DNA of 56,875 nucleotides from NCBI GenBank assembly GCA_019685575.1, contig JABFQO010000011.1, forward strand, positions 1 to 56,875, written 5' to 3'. This document shows, piece after piece, positions 8,448-16,899 of this stretch. The translations under genes and the position numbers were made by a program. This DNA is from Candidatus Bathyarchaeota archaeon A05DMB-4. Its GTDB lineage: Archaea > Thermoproteota > Bathyarchaeia > Bathyarchaeales > SOJC01. The notes below the pieces were generated by a model that made no database searches, was not told the origin of the DNA, and was given only the letters and a program-made list of their open reading frames with translations. The first letter of the stretch is position 1; every line of letters starts with the position of its first letter.

Positions 8448-9847
8448 CTTTTCTCGGTTTTTTCGCTCTTTTCTTGCCTTATGATGACCCTTTTGGCATA
8501 GATTTTCGCGTCTTTCAGGATTATCTTGAACCCACCAGCAGCGATGGGTAGAGTGGACGCTGTGATTACGGGCATTGCGGGTGCTTCTTCCCTTTCTTCG
8601 GCTGGCGCGGCTTCTTCAACTGCAACTGCTTCCTCTTTCCAGCGCTCCACTACTGGGTGCGCGTGGTCTTTTAGAAACGTCTTCAATTCGTCAATGGTTT
8701 TTGCTTCTTCTTCAGTGGCAATTTTGTCTACAAGCTCTTTTGGTATGAAGTTTTTTACTCGTTCCTTGACTTCCTTTGGCAGCCAGACCACACGGCTCCA
8801 TCCGCCGTCTGCGCTGAGAAACTTTGGAGAACGCATGTATTCAATGGAGATGCCGTGGAAACCGTCAATTTGGCGCCCTCCTGCTGTGGAATCAGCCACT
8901 GTTGAAAAGGGCAACCCGTTTACGGCGATGTCCTTAAAGCCTCGGTGCATGATGCCGAAGCCGTCCACTTCGGGTATGTAAAAGGCTACACCTTCGAAGC
9001 AGCCGCATGATGTGTGAGGATAACCAAAAGCCGTGTAAAGCCAAACCCTCGTGACTTCGCCCAACGACTTCTTTTTTACGACTTCGTTTACGCCCGAGAA
9101 TTCGCCTTTGACTGGGTCGATGAGTTCGCCTTTTTCGATTGTGAACACGGGGCCTTTCGGGTCTATGCTTGCCGCGGCTCTACCGTCAAACCAGCTAATA
9201 GCGCCGCAGTTTGAGTATCTTTGCGGCGTGATCACGCAGACGTGGGTGGGCGCGAAAGACTGGCAGAGTATGCATCCGTAAAACTTGTCCACTTCCTCGT
9301 CCTTCAAGCCTCTTGCCTTGGCATCTCGGGCGTCGTAAATTTGCAGAGCCTCATCGTATAGTGCTTTGACTTTTCCCGCGTCAGTTATGAAGGTGATTTG
9401 CATTTTTTCGATTATTGGGAGTTCGCTTTTGAAAAGCCTGAACAAGACTTTGCCGATTAGTTCGAACGAGTTGAGGCCTTTTTGGAACGATTTTTTGCTC
9501 AGCCTGAGCCAAATGTCGTAGCGTTGGTTGAGGTGCATGAGGCCCTCGATGAAGTTGCAGTAGGCGTGTATGCGGCGTTCGATTACGCCTTCTAGCTCTT
9601 GCTCCAGTTTCTCGCCGGCGACTTCGACGAGTATGCCGAAGGGATAGCTTCCGTTTTCTTTCATGTCTTTTATGTCGGGTCCGATGATGGTGACTTTTTC
9701 GTCTTCGATTTCTTCGGGTTTTCGCACTCTTGCAAGTTCGAATTTTTCTTTTATGTCGGGTCCGCCGAGTTCGACGTGCATGTCTTTTCTGCGGATTCTT
9801 TCGCCTTCGTAGATGACGCCGACATCGACGGGTATGTCTTTAAACAT
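8444..9847 (-). CDS. cdhC: ACDS complex beta subunit (acetyl-CoA synthase, A-cluster)
   Basis: CdhC condenses CO, a methyl group from the corrinoid protein and CoA into acetyl-CoA on a Ni-Ni-[4Fe-4S] A-cluster. The ligand cysteines are visible in CILCQSF (192 and 195), Cys204, the SNCGAISWFDGRAAA region (Cys214) and the SCGCFEG motif (281 and 283). As in other archaea, the bacterial N-terminal CODH-contact domain is absent. The last 60 residues form an Ala/Glu-rich linker and a short tail. I choose ATG 9847, which has GGAG six bases upstream, over codons further upstream that fall inside cdhB. The length is then 467 residues. Confidence 0.95.
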   Translation of the reverse strand: MFKDIPVDVGVIYEGERIRRKDMHVELGGPDIKEKFELARVRKPEEIEDEKVTIIGPDIKDMKENGSYPFGILVEVAGEKLEQELEGVIERRIHAYCNFIEGLMHLNQRYDIWLRLSKKSFQKGLNSFELIGKVLFRLFKSELPIIEKMQITFITDAGKVKALYDEALQIYDARDAKARGLKDEEVDKFYGCILCQSFAPTHVCVITPQRYSNCGAISWFDGRAAASIDPKGPVFTIEKGELIDPVKGEFSGVNEVVKKKSLGEVTRVWLYTAFGYPHTSCGCFEGVAFYIPEVDGFGIMHRGFKDIAVNGLPFSTVADSTAGGRQIDGFHGISIEYMRSPKFLSADGGWSRVVWLPKEVKERVKNFIPKELVDKIATEEEAKTIDELKTFLKDHAHPVVERWKEEAVAVEEAAPAEEREEAPAMPVITASTLPIAAGGFKIILKDAKIYAKRVIIRQEKSEKTEKR

Positions 9848-9857
9848 GGACATCTCC

Positions 9858-10400
9858 TTATTCTCCTCCAAGATTGTCAATTATGACCTTAAGATTTTCC
9901 GCCCAATCCTTCACCTTTGTGTTTGGGAAAGACCAGCTTGCATGTGGCTGGTAGGTGTTATCCAACGTGATGGTTTTAAGGTTTGGTGCAAAATGCTTCA
10001 GTCCTGAAAGTATGGTCCACTCCATGTAGTACGGAAGCCCAACAAACAAAGCCAAATCATACTGACCTTTACCGTCGAGTCCTTTCCATTCCGGGTCGGT
10101 GAGCCTGTTGCTGATGTCTACGGCGGGCATCCAGCCTTTTGGCTTATAATCTCTTTTTAAGAACTCATTAACCATGTGGGCCGTGGCTACGACGGGAATT
10201 TTTCCCTTTTTTGCTAATTCGATTATGTAATCTATCAGTTTCTTGTCTCCAAAGTCTATTTCTACGGCTTTAGAACCAACGATTAAGACTGGACGTTTTG
10301 CCTTGTTTATCATCTTAGCCGCCACGTCAGCCTTTGCAATGACGAAAGCTTTTTTTGGTCCAGGGACTTCTGCGGTTTGCCAAGGTTCTGCTGTTGCCAT
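9858..10400 (-). CDS. cdhB: ACDS complex epsilon subunit
   Basis: This small Rossmann-like subunit binds CdhA in the alpha2-epsilon2 CO dehydrogenase part of ACDS. It shows the expected opening (EPWQTAEVPGPKKA), the NKAKRPVLIVGS strand-loop and a C-terminal KTITLDNTYQPHA block. ATG 10400 with GGAG 11 bases upstream gives 180 residues; a GTG at 10412 would overlap the cdhA stop by four bases and is the alternative. It is not catalytic itself. Ten bases separate its stop from cdhC. Confidence 0.93.
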   Translation of the reverse strand: MATAEPWQTAEVPGPKKAFVIAKADVAAKMINKAKRPVLIVGSKAVEIDFGDKKLIDYIIELAKKGKIPVVATAHMVNEFLKRDYKPKGWMPAVDISNRLTDPEWKGLDGKGQYDLALFVGLPYYMEWTILSGLKHFAPNLKTITLDNTYQPHASWSFPNTKVKDWAENLKVIIDNLGGE

Positions 10401-10408
10401 TTCTTTTG

Positions 10409-12766
10409 TCACTCCTTTCTTTTTCTTACAAGCCTAGGCAAAAGTGTAGGGTCGGGGATGACTGTTTCTTTCCATTTTTTCTTCTCGAGAATTTTTATGA
10501 TTTCGTCCTTCATAGTAACTGGAATGTCGGCTACGGTGCGAACGAACAAGTGTATGTCTTCGGGCATCGTGCCAAACAACCGCTTGTGCAAGTCAATGTA
10601 ATGCGTCAGCTTGATAGCCCGTCCCTTGGTCGTATCGTTCGGTCGCATGCAAAGTTTTGCTATCATGACCATGGCTTCTTCTTTCGTTTCAGCTGCGTAG
10701 AACAAATGCTCCGGCGCTGGACCAACGTACACTTTTTCACCCGTCCTCGCATCGAGTACGTACCAGTCTTCCTCTTTATCTGCCCTTCCAAGCAGCATAC
10801 GACGGTACTTCGACCCATGGGGACCAACAATCACTGGAACACCTAGACGCCAAAAACCGGCTGCTATTGATGCTGCTTTTTGTGAATAAGCCCCCCATGC
10901 AAGGCCTACTGCTCCAACACGGGTATGTATGTAGTCAGCGATTTCCTCATAGTTTGCCCTCAAATTCCGCTTGGCGAATATGTTGGCGATTTTTATTGCG
11001 GCGCCAGCGATATGGGCGTTTGAAACGCAGGAGCCTACGTTTACGATTCCGCCTGCAGTAAATTCGCCCGTGTACAGTTCATACGGTGTTTTCCCTTCGT
11101 CATCTTTTGTCATAGCCGCAGACATTGCTGCGCATCCGCTCGTGACGACTATGAAGCGTCTGTTAGCGAATTCCTTACAAATTTCTGCAACTTCCTCGCC
11201 GCCCTTTGGATAGTTTGCGCATCCCACGACTGCGACGACGCCTGGAATTTCGCCGAACACGATAGGGCTGCCGACGTTTCTTATTTCCACATCTTGTATA
11301 GCACCTCTGCCACAGCGGATTTTGTAGGTCTCTTGCTTCAGTTGCTTCTCTCCAGCTTTCACGATAAAACTGTGGATCATCAAGTCAATGGGGCATGCTT
11401 CTTCGCATCTGCCACAGCCAATGCATAATTCATACAAGTCCGCAAGCTTGGTCAAGTCTCCTTGACTCGCCGCTTTAATTGCTTCTGGGATGTGCAAGTC
11501 TTGAGGGCAAGCTCTTCTGCAATCGTCGCATTGTCTGCATCCTTTTGATTTTTGGATGATTTCATCGATTTCTGGTAATGTCTTGAACTTCTTCCTAAGT
11601 GGAGCTATTTGTACGGCGACTTTCGTGGCAACTTCGCCGACTTTTTCGGGGTCGAGAATTAGTACACCGGGTGTTTTTCCGCTTACCAAATCTTTTACTA
11701 TCTCATCAGGGGGATCGTTGGTGCGATTAGGCAAGCCCACGCAATTCTTTTCGGATGCAGCAATCACAGGCGCCTTGACTTTTTGAGCCTCATCATAAGT
11801 ATCTATTCTGATACATTGTTCATCTAAAACAACCACGTCTGGAAAACCGCTTCTTATGAAACGGAGTTGCCACGAAATTGGACCAACGATTTTCGCTCGC
11901 TTGTAATATCTGGTTGCGTCATGAGCAGAACAACAAAGGCCACAAACTTCGATTTCACTATCCAAGCCGTTTGCTTTCAAATAATCTATTATTCCCACAG
12001 AAGGAACTACGTTATGACCGATGCAAAGAATCACGGGTTTTTCTACGTTTATGGTTCCACAACCTAAATCTACAAGTGGCGCTTCTGGATCTGCTTTGGG
12101 AAGATTATAGGCTGCTATTTGGGCGATGTCAGCGACTTCCATTCCAACCTGGTCTACCATGCCAGCGTGAAAAGCTTTGGATTCGAAGTCAAGGTTATTT
12201 CCCTCTTGACCTGTATGTGTAGCGGATAACAAGTGTGTAACTTGGGTTTCTGTATAATCTAAGACTTCTTCCAAATCGCCCAGTGTTTCAGGTTTTACTC
12301 CGCAAACAAGACGAGTTACAGGCGCTTCAACTTGAATGTTCAATCCACCTACGTCAAGAGGGTAATTGCGACCGTATTTTTCGATTAAGTATTCAACGAG
12401 ATGACGTGCGTGACCTATGTGGGTTGCCGCGCCGATGCAACATGCTAAAAGCACGATTCTCGACTGTTGCCCAGCCATGTCTATGCCACATGCGCCGCGT
12501 TTGTTTCCGGTCAAGTCACATTTGCCATAGGTGCAGAGGCAACAGAGGTCGCAGAAGGGCATGTAGAAGGGCTTGTAACGTTGCAAGAGTTTCATGTCCC
12601 AATTTCGCAAAGCGGTCACGGATGGAAACGGCGTAGGCCCCATTGGTTCGGCCCACTTTTCTTCGGTTACCTTGCCGATGGAAAGTTCAAGGTTCTTGAA
12701 AAGTCCAACATCAGTTTTGAGTTCATCAATCTTAACGCGTACGTTTTTCCGATTCAAACCTTGCAC
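10409..12766 (-). CDS. cdhA: ACDS complex alpha subunit (nickel CO dehydrogenase)
   Basis: CdhA interconverts CO and CO2 at the Ni-Fe-S C-cluster. The 785-residue chain has the cysteine-rich N-terminal B/D-cluster region (Cys72, 75, 76, 78, 83 and 93), the C-cluster domain, an extra diferredoxin domain near residues 415-460 (CRQCDDCRRACP and CIGCGRCEEACP) that is typical of archaeal CdhA, and a C-terminal Rossmann half. It is the first cdh gene and starts with GTG. A TATA-like box about 40 bases upstream suggests an operon promoter. Reduced ferredoxin would be the electron donor for CO2 reduction. Confidence 0.96.
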   Translation of the reverse strand: MQGLNRKNVRVKIDELKTDVGLFKNLELSIGKVTEEKWAEPMGPTPFPSVTALRNWDMKLLQRYKPFYMPFCDLCCLCTYGKCDLTGNKRGACGIDMAGQQSRIVLLACCIGAATHIGHARHLVEYLIEKYGRNYPLDVGGLNIQVEAPVTRLVCGVKPETLGDLEEVLDYTETQVTHLLSATHTGQEGNNLDFESKAFHAGMVDQVGMEVADIAQIAAYNLPKADPEAPLVDLGCGTINVEKPVILCIGHNVVPSVGIIDYLKANGLDSEIEVCGLCCSAHDATRYYKRAKIVGPISWQLRFIRSGFPDVVVLDEQCIRIDTYDEAQKVKAPVIAASEKNCVGLPNRTNDPPDEIVKDLVSGKTPGVLILDPEKVGEVATKVAVQIAPLRKKFKTLPEIDEIIQKSKGCRQCDDCRRACPQDLHIPEAIKAASQGDLTKLADLYELCIGCGRCEEACPIDLMIHSFIVKAGEKQLKQETYKIRCGRGAIQDVEIRNVGSPIVFGEIPGVVAVVGCANYPKGGEEVAEICKEFANRRFIVVTSGCAAMSAAMTKDDEGKTPYELYTGEFTAGGIVNVGSCVSNAHIAGAAIKIANIFAKRNLRANYEEIADYIHTRVGAVGLAWGAYSQKAASIAAGFWRLGVPVIVGPHGSKYRRMLLGRADKEEDWYVLDARTGEKVYVGPAPEHLFYAAETKEEAMVMIAKLCMRPNDTTKGRAIKLTHYIDLHKRLFGTMPEDIHLFVRTVADIPVTMKDEIIKILEKKKWKETVIPDPTLLPRLVRKRKE

Positions 12767-12804
12767 AACCTAAGGATTTGGAAATAAAGAGATTAGCATG
12801 GAAT

Positions 12805-12814
12805 CTTTTTAAGC
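12805..12814 (-). promoter_or_regulatory. Probable TATA box of the cdhABCDE operon
   Basis: On the minus strand the sequence reads GCTTAAAAAG, centred about 43 bases before the cdhA GTG. The expected transcription start about 25 bases downstream would leave a short leader of roughly 18 bases. The 148-base gap between cooC and cdhA is the only sizeable gap in the minus-strand series, so the cdh genes may be transcribed from here as well as from further upstream. Confidence 0.5.
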
Positions 12815-12914
12815 TTTCTAGAAGCATTTCCTATCAGATGTATGCCTTTCTTGATGCAGACACTTGGGTTGTCGCTTAGCTGGAATTGAAAATAATTATG
12901 ATAATTACTTTTGG

Positions 12915-13685
12915 CTATTGTTTCTTGTAGCCCGCCTTTTCCAGTATTTTCTTCACGGACACGTATGCTGGCGAGTCGGAAGGCACGTCCAAGAGAGATT
13001 TTCCCGCTAAAACGTGTTCCTCAACCAACTCGTCACGAGCCACTTTGCCTAAATATTTGAATTTCAGTTCGCTTTCGGCTTGGGTTTGCAGGTTTTCTGG
13101 GAATCGGAAACCTCCCACGACGTAGAAGTTTTGGAAGGCGATTTTGACTTCTTTGGCTATGCGGTGGGCGCGTTCCACGTGATCGAAGGATTTTTTGGAA
13201 GGGTCGATGATGTCGAAGATGTCGTCTACTTTTGATGTGATTCTTCGGTTTAAGTGCTCTAACCCAGCAGGCGAATCGATAAGCACATACTGGTAGTTCT
13301 TAGTTAACGCATCCAACGCTCCCTTCAGCGCCGCATTCGGCATACAATAGCATCCTTCAACCCACTTTGTTCCAACCGCAATCAAATCAAAAAACTCGCC
13401 CTCGTACATGCCGTGTGCCCAGATTTTGCTCTCGATCCGCTTGGTCGGTGGAACACCAACGGTTGTGCCGCCTTCTTCGAGAAAGGTTTCCACGAGCAAT
13501 TCTGAGATTGTTCTTTTTCCTTTCTCTTTCAAATCCACGCCGACCATCTCGCTGAGGTTCTGGTCCGAGTCGGCGTCGACCAAAAGCAAAGGAGTTTCAC
13601 CGATTTCAATAAAGTATTTTGTCGTCAAAGCCACAAAACTTGTTTTTCCAGTGCCTCCACGGCCGATTGTCACTAGGGTTTTCAT
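12915..13685 (-). CDS. CooC-like nickel-insertion ATPase with altered P-loop
   Basis: This 256-residue SIMIBI-class ATPase resembles CooC/AcsF, which uses ATP to help insert nickel into CODH or ACS. The P-loop reads GRGGTGKTS, so the usual signature lysine of the deviant Walker A motif (KGGxGK) is replaced by arginine. A C-x-C pair (EGCYCMPN, near residue 113) corresponds to the nickel/zinc-binding CxC motif at the CooC dimer interface. DADSDQN and LIDSPAG match switch and Walker B regions. It follows the second CooC-like gene by 41 bases and precedes cdhA. The SD AAGGAG lies about 13 bases before the ATG. It could be a specialised partner of the canonical copy. Confidence 0.85.
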   Translation of the reverse strand: MKTLVTIGRGGTGKTSFVALTTKYFIEIGETPLLLVDADSDQNLSEMVGVDLKEKGKRTISELLVETFLEEGGTTVGVPPTKRIESKIWAHGMYEGEFFDLIAVGTKWVEGCYCMPNAALKGALDALTKNYQYVLIDSPAGLEHLNRRITSKVDDIFDIIDPSKKSFDHVERAHRIAKEVKIAFQNFYVVGGFRFPENLQTQAESELKFKYLGKVARDELVEEHVLAGKSLLDVPSDSPAYVSVKKILEKAGYKKQ

Positions 13686-13726
13686 CTGTTTATTGTCTCC
13701 TTGTGAACTATTCTGCTGCTCGCTTA

Positions 13727-14509
13727 TTAGCCATTCTTTGTAGCAAGAAGTCTGTCACTCAAGCGTTTTATCGCCTGCATAGCCTCAAATTCGCTATGCT
13801 TGAGCGGAGTCTCCCCCCGCATTTCTGCCTCCACAACCTCCGCATCAAACGGCACAAAATCCAGAGTCTTTATGTCATGTTTTTCGGAAAAGTCTTCCAC
13901 TGTTCGTCTTTGCGTGGCATTCCCGATTTTGTTTCCTACCAGTAGAATCTGCTTCACGCCCGCGTTGGAAGCCAGTTCGTGAATATGTTTGGCGGTTTCG
14001 AGGGCTTTCATGTTTGCGTCGGCTACTACCAGCATCGTGTCCACGTTTTTGGCGGTGCCTCGGCCTAAATGCTCCACGCCTGCTTCCATGTCGAGAATCA
14101 CCGCTTCGTTACGTTCGACTACTAGATGCCGAAGTAGGGCACGAACAACTGCGTTCGCGGGACAAGCGCAACCGGCGCCCGCCGATTTTACAGTCCCCAT
14201 GACTATAAGGTGTATTCCTAGCGGGGTTTCCACCGAATACTCGCGAACGATGTCGTCGACCGAGAAAGAGAGACGATAAACTCCGCCGTAACCTGTGCTT
14301 GTTTTCGCTTCAATCAACTCTTTGTTTTCAGAAATTGGCACTATTTTGCGTGCTTCTTGTGGTGTAAGCCCGAGGGTAAGCGCCAAGTTTGGTGAAGAAT
14401 CAGCGTCGATGGCTATGGTCTTTAAGCCCTTCTCGGCAAATGAGTATGCAATTCCTCCAGCAATCAGCGTCTTGCCGACGCCGCCTTTGCCTGAAACCGC
14501 GATTTTCAC
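13727..14509 (-). CDS. cooC: CooC-like nickel-insertion ATPase
   Basis: The 260-residue protein has an intact deviant Walker A (GKGGVGKT, residues 7-14), a DADSSPN switch and the CxC nickel motif (GCACPAN, near residue 113). It therefore looks like a functional CooC, an ATPase that loads nickel into CO dehydrogenase. It is the first gene of the minus-strand series leading into cdhABCDE, with GAGG eight bases before its GTG start. The neighbouring copy at 12915-13685 is a diverged paralogue. Two copies could serve the C-cluster of CdhA and the A-cluster of CdhC separately; that split is inference. Confidence 0.88.
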   Translation of the reverse strand: MKIAVSGKGGVGKTLIAGGIAYSFAEKGLKTIAIDADSSPNLALTLGLTPQEARKIVPISENKELIEAKTSTGYGGVYRLSFSVDDIVREYSVETPLGIHLIVMGTVKSAGAGCACPANAVVRALLRHLVVERNEAVILDMEAGVEHLGRGTAKNVDTMLVVADANMKALETAKHIHELASNAGVKQILLVGNKIGNATQRRTVEDFSEKHDIKTLDFVPFDAEVVEAEMRGETPLKHSEFEAMQAIKRLSDRLLATKNG

Positions 14510-14640
14510 CGTTGTTTCCTCAATCGTGTTTAACTAGCAGAAACTTATTTACGTTTCCCAACGCTGACTTGGCGGTGAAATAAAGTTTTTGACGGGACAA
14601 ATTGGAAAGATTGTGTCAGGAATGGTAATTAGTGTAAACA

Positions 14641-14650
14641 TTTTTATATT
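14641..14650 (+). promoter_or_regulatory. Probable TATA box of the Gfo/Idh/MocA gene
   Basis: TTTTTATATT lies about 45 bases before the ATG at 14690, in the gap between divergent genes. Transcription starting 25-30 bases downstream would give a leader of about 15 bases that contains the AGGTG ribosome site. Confidence 0.45.
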
Positions 14651-14689
14651 GTTTCAAGGTTATTTGAACGATTCTAGCAGGTGAAACGC

Positions 14690-15694
14690 ATGGCTGAGAA
14701 AGTTGGTGTCGCCGTCGTAGGCGTGGGATTTGTAGGTGGACAAGCGCACGTTCCCAGTTTCAAGAAAATCGAAGGCTCTGACCTAATAGCCTTGTGCGCC
14801 AGAACTGAAAAAAGAGTAAAACCCCTCGCTGAGCAGTACGGCGTAAAATACTATTTAGACTACGACAAACTCTTGGAAGACCCTAAACTGCAAGCAGTAG
14901 TCGTGGCAGTCCCAACGCCGCAGCACTATGAAACGGCATTGAAGGCCATAAAAAAAGGAAAACATGTTCTATGCGAAATGCCCATTGCCCCGACCATAGA
15001 AAAAGTAAGAGAACTCCAGAAAGCCGCCGAAGACGCGGGCGTAATCCTCATGCCCGTTCTCCAGTTCCGATTCGCGCCAATCTACACGAAAACAAAAGAA
15101 ATGATAAAAGCCGGCATGATAGGCAAACCCATCGCTTTTCACTTTCGCGAATTTATTCCAGCCGCAAGCCTTGCTGAACAGTGGCCGATGGGCTCTTGGG
15201 CTTGGGACATAAACCAGAGCGGGGGCTATCCTGACTTTACCCTTTCAGTGTGGTCGCTTGACTTGTTCCGATGGATGTTCGAGACTGAATTGAAAGACGT
15301 CGAGTGGATGGGCAACTACGCCAAAATCGAAAAACACAGCGGAATCCTAGGCTATAACACGATGGGCGTAATAAAACTGGCCAACGGCATGGTGGGTTCG
15401 CTGCATTACGGCGCCTCAGTTACTCCTTCGGCAAGCACTAGTAGGCTAGAGGTTTACGGGGACAACACAAACGTCCTTCATGCCATCTGGGTCGACAAAA
15501 TAATGCTCTATGGAGCGGAGGAGAGGCCACAGGAATGGAACCTTGAAGTAAAAGGCACTCGTGTCTGGGGGCATCGTCAAATCGATGAACATTTCATAGA
15601 CTGCATCCTCCACAACAAGAAGCCGTCCGTAACTGTTGAAGACTCGATAAAAGCACAAGAAATAGCCCAAAAAATCGTGACAAGCATAAAGTAA
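14690..15694 (+). CDS. Gfo/Idh/MocA family oxidoreductase
   Basis: The 334-residue protein has an N-terminal NAD(P)-binding Rossmann fold (GVGFVGGQAH, about residue 11 on), the family's EKP-like signature in altered form (CEMPIAPT near residue 95) and a C-terminal beta-sheet substrate domain. The ordinary EKP lysine, which takes part in catalysis in many members, is replaced by methionine here. Substrates in this family are usually sugars, inositols or their derivatives; the real one cannot be read from sequence. ATG 14690 is preferred because AGGTG sits just before it. It is divergent from cooC and its link to the C1 genes is positional only. Confidence 0.8.
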   Translation: MAEKVGVAVVGVGFVGGQAHVPSFKKIEGSDLIALCARTEKRVKPLAEQYGVKYYLDYDKLLEDPKLQAVVVAVPTPQHYETALKAIKKGKHVLCEMPIAPTIEKVRELQKAAEDAGVILMPVLQFRFAPIYTKTKEMIKAGMIGKPIAFHFREFIPAASLAEQWPMGSWAWDINQSGGYPDFTLSVWSLDLFRWMFETELKDVEWMGNYAKIEKHSGILGYNTMGVIKLANGMVGSLHYGASVTPSASTSRLEVYGDNTNVLHAIWVDKIMLYGAEERPQEWNLEVKGTRVWGHRQIDEHFIDCILHNKKPSVTVEDSIKAQEIAQKIVTSIK

Positions 15695-15709
15695 AAAACT
15701 AAACCGCCC

Positions 15710-16762
15710 CTAAGAAACCGCGCTAACTTCTCTTTTCTTTTTTGAAAGTTTTTTCAACAAGTTCAACGCGTTCGTTTCGGTATCCACGGGTTTTACGTTG
15801 AGAAAGCCCGTTTGTTCAGCTTTCAATAATAGTTCTTCGCCTTTTCCTGTGCGGACAATCGTGAAAGTCCATCCTTCTAAGCCTAAGCCTCCAGTTGAAA
15901 TGTCGGCTAGTTCGGCGCTGAAGTCGTCGCAAAAATGACAACTCTCCCTCGCGTACTGTTTCGCCTCTGCGAGAGGAATAGTTATGGTGCCAGTGTTGGT
16001 TGTGACAAGCATTTTTCCTTTGATGTTCATTTTTTTAATGTCACTTAGGTTTATGCCTAATTTTTCGTGGATATGCTTTTCCATAAGCCCGTCGTAGGTG
16101 AAACATTCTGAGCATAGAAGGCCGATTAGATACTTTATCGGAGCCGTATATTTTTTCAAGCCAGCCATCTGCATCTTTCGAATCGCATGAATTTGACACG
16201 GTGTCCCAACAAAGGCGACGCTTGTCTTTTTTTGCTTGACTACGTCGGCCAAAGCGAGAACGTTGGGCGAGTAAGTGTACTTTGTTCCAGCACATTCCAG
16301 AATCTCTTTTGGAGAGGTCGCCAATTTTGGAAAAGGCAGAAAAGGTTTTTCTCGGCCATGCCCCGCAACAATTGCTCCATCGATAAGCCCGTTTTCAAAA
16401 GCAGATACCAGCAAAGCTGTAACCCCACCGCCGTCTTGCCCAACTTCTAACACGTTTTTGTCTTTCGCTTGAATAGCCAAAAGTTTGCAATAAATTCCAA
16501 ACTCTTCATCAGTCTTCCGTTCTCGATTGAACACAAACTTTTCCGCATCAGCTCGCAACCACAAATACCGAGGGCACACATGTGCACAGATGCCGCAGAT
16601 TTTGCATTCTTTTATCAAGGTAGGCGTTTCCTTTGTCAACTCCAAGCAACCGAAAGGGCAAGTAAGCACGCATGCACCGCAACTGATGCATTTCTCCGCG
16701 GCTACTACGTGCTTCGCCAAGGATTCTTCGAAGCTTATTTTGTTAAAACTCACGGTAACCAC
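15710..16762 (-). CDS. F420 hydrogenase/dehydrogenase beta-subunit family protein (FrhB-like)
   Basis: The 350-residue protein starts with a diferredoxin domain (CISCGACVLTCP and CKICGICAHVCP, residues 22-60) followed by the FrhB/FpoF-type FAD and [4Fe-4S] domain with GTPCQIHAIRKM and LCSECFTYDGL motifs. Proteins of this type pass electrons between F420H2 and iron-sulfur partners; they occur with hydrogenases, formate dehydrogenases, Fpo complexes and sulfite reductases. None of those partners is next to it here. It diverges from the F420-dependent mtd gene across a 137-base region, so ferredoxin-F420 exchange serving Mtd is a good guess. The start is GTG 16762, or GTG three codons further in. 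Confidence 0.82.
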   Translation of the reverse strand: MVTVSFNKISFEESLAKHVVAAEKCISCGACVLTCPFGCLELTKETPTLIKECKICGICAHVCPRYLWLRADAEKFVFNRERKTDEEFGIYCKLLAIQAKDKNVLEVGQDGGGVTALLVSAFENGLIDGAIVAGHGREKPFLPFPKLATSPKEILECAGTKYTYSPNVLALADVVKQKKTSVAFVGTPCQIHAIRKMQMAGLKKYTAPIKYLIGLLCSECFTYDGLMEKHIHEKLGINLSDIKKMNIKGKMLVTTNTGTITIPLAEAKQYARESCHFCDDFSAELADISTGGLGLEGWTFTIVRTGKGEELLLKAEQTGFLNVKPVDTETNALNLLKKLSKKKREVSAVS

Positions 16763-16835
16763 TTAGGAAGGACTAACCCATGGCTCAGTTTAAAACTTTT
16801 GGGAAACGAATGCAAAGATTGGAGCGATGACAATT

Positions 16836-16849
16836 TTTAAACGTTTAAA
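16836..16849. promoter_or_regulatory. 14-bp palindrome in the divergent frhB-like/mtd promoter region
   Basis: TTTAAACGTTTAAA is a perfect palindrome located about 50 bases before the mtd GTG and about 75 bases before the divergent gene. It contains TATA-like sequence on both strands. It could be the mtd TATA element, an operator, or both. A second TTTAAAAC-type element that could serve the minus-strand gene lies near 16789-16797. Confidence 0.45.
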
Positions 16850-16899
16850 CATCACTAACCAATAGCAAGGTGTGCAAAGAGTTGTCGGAAGGACAGTTC

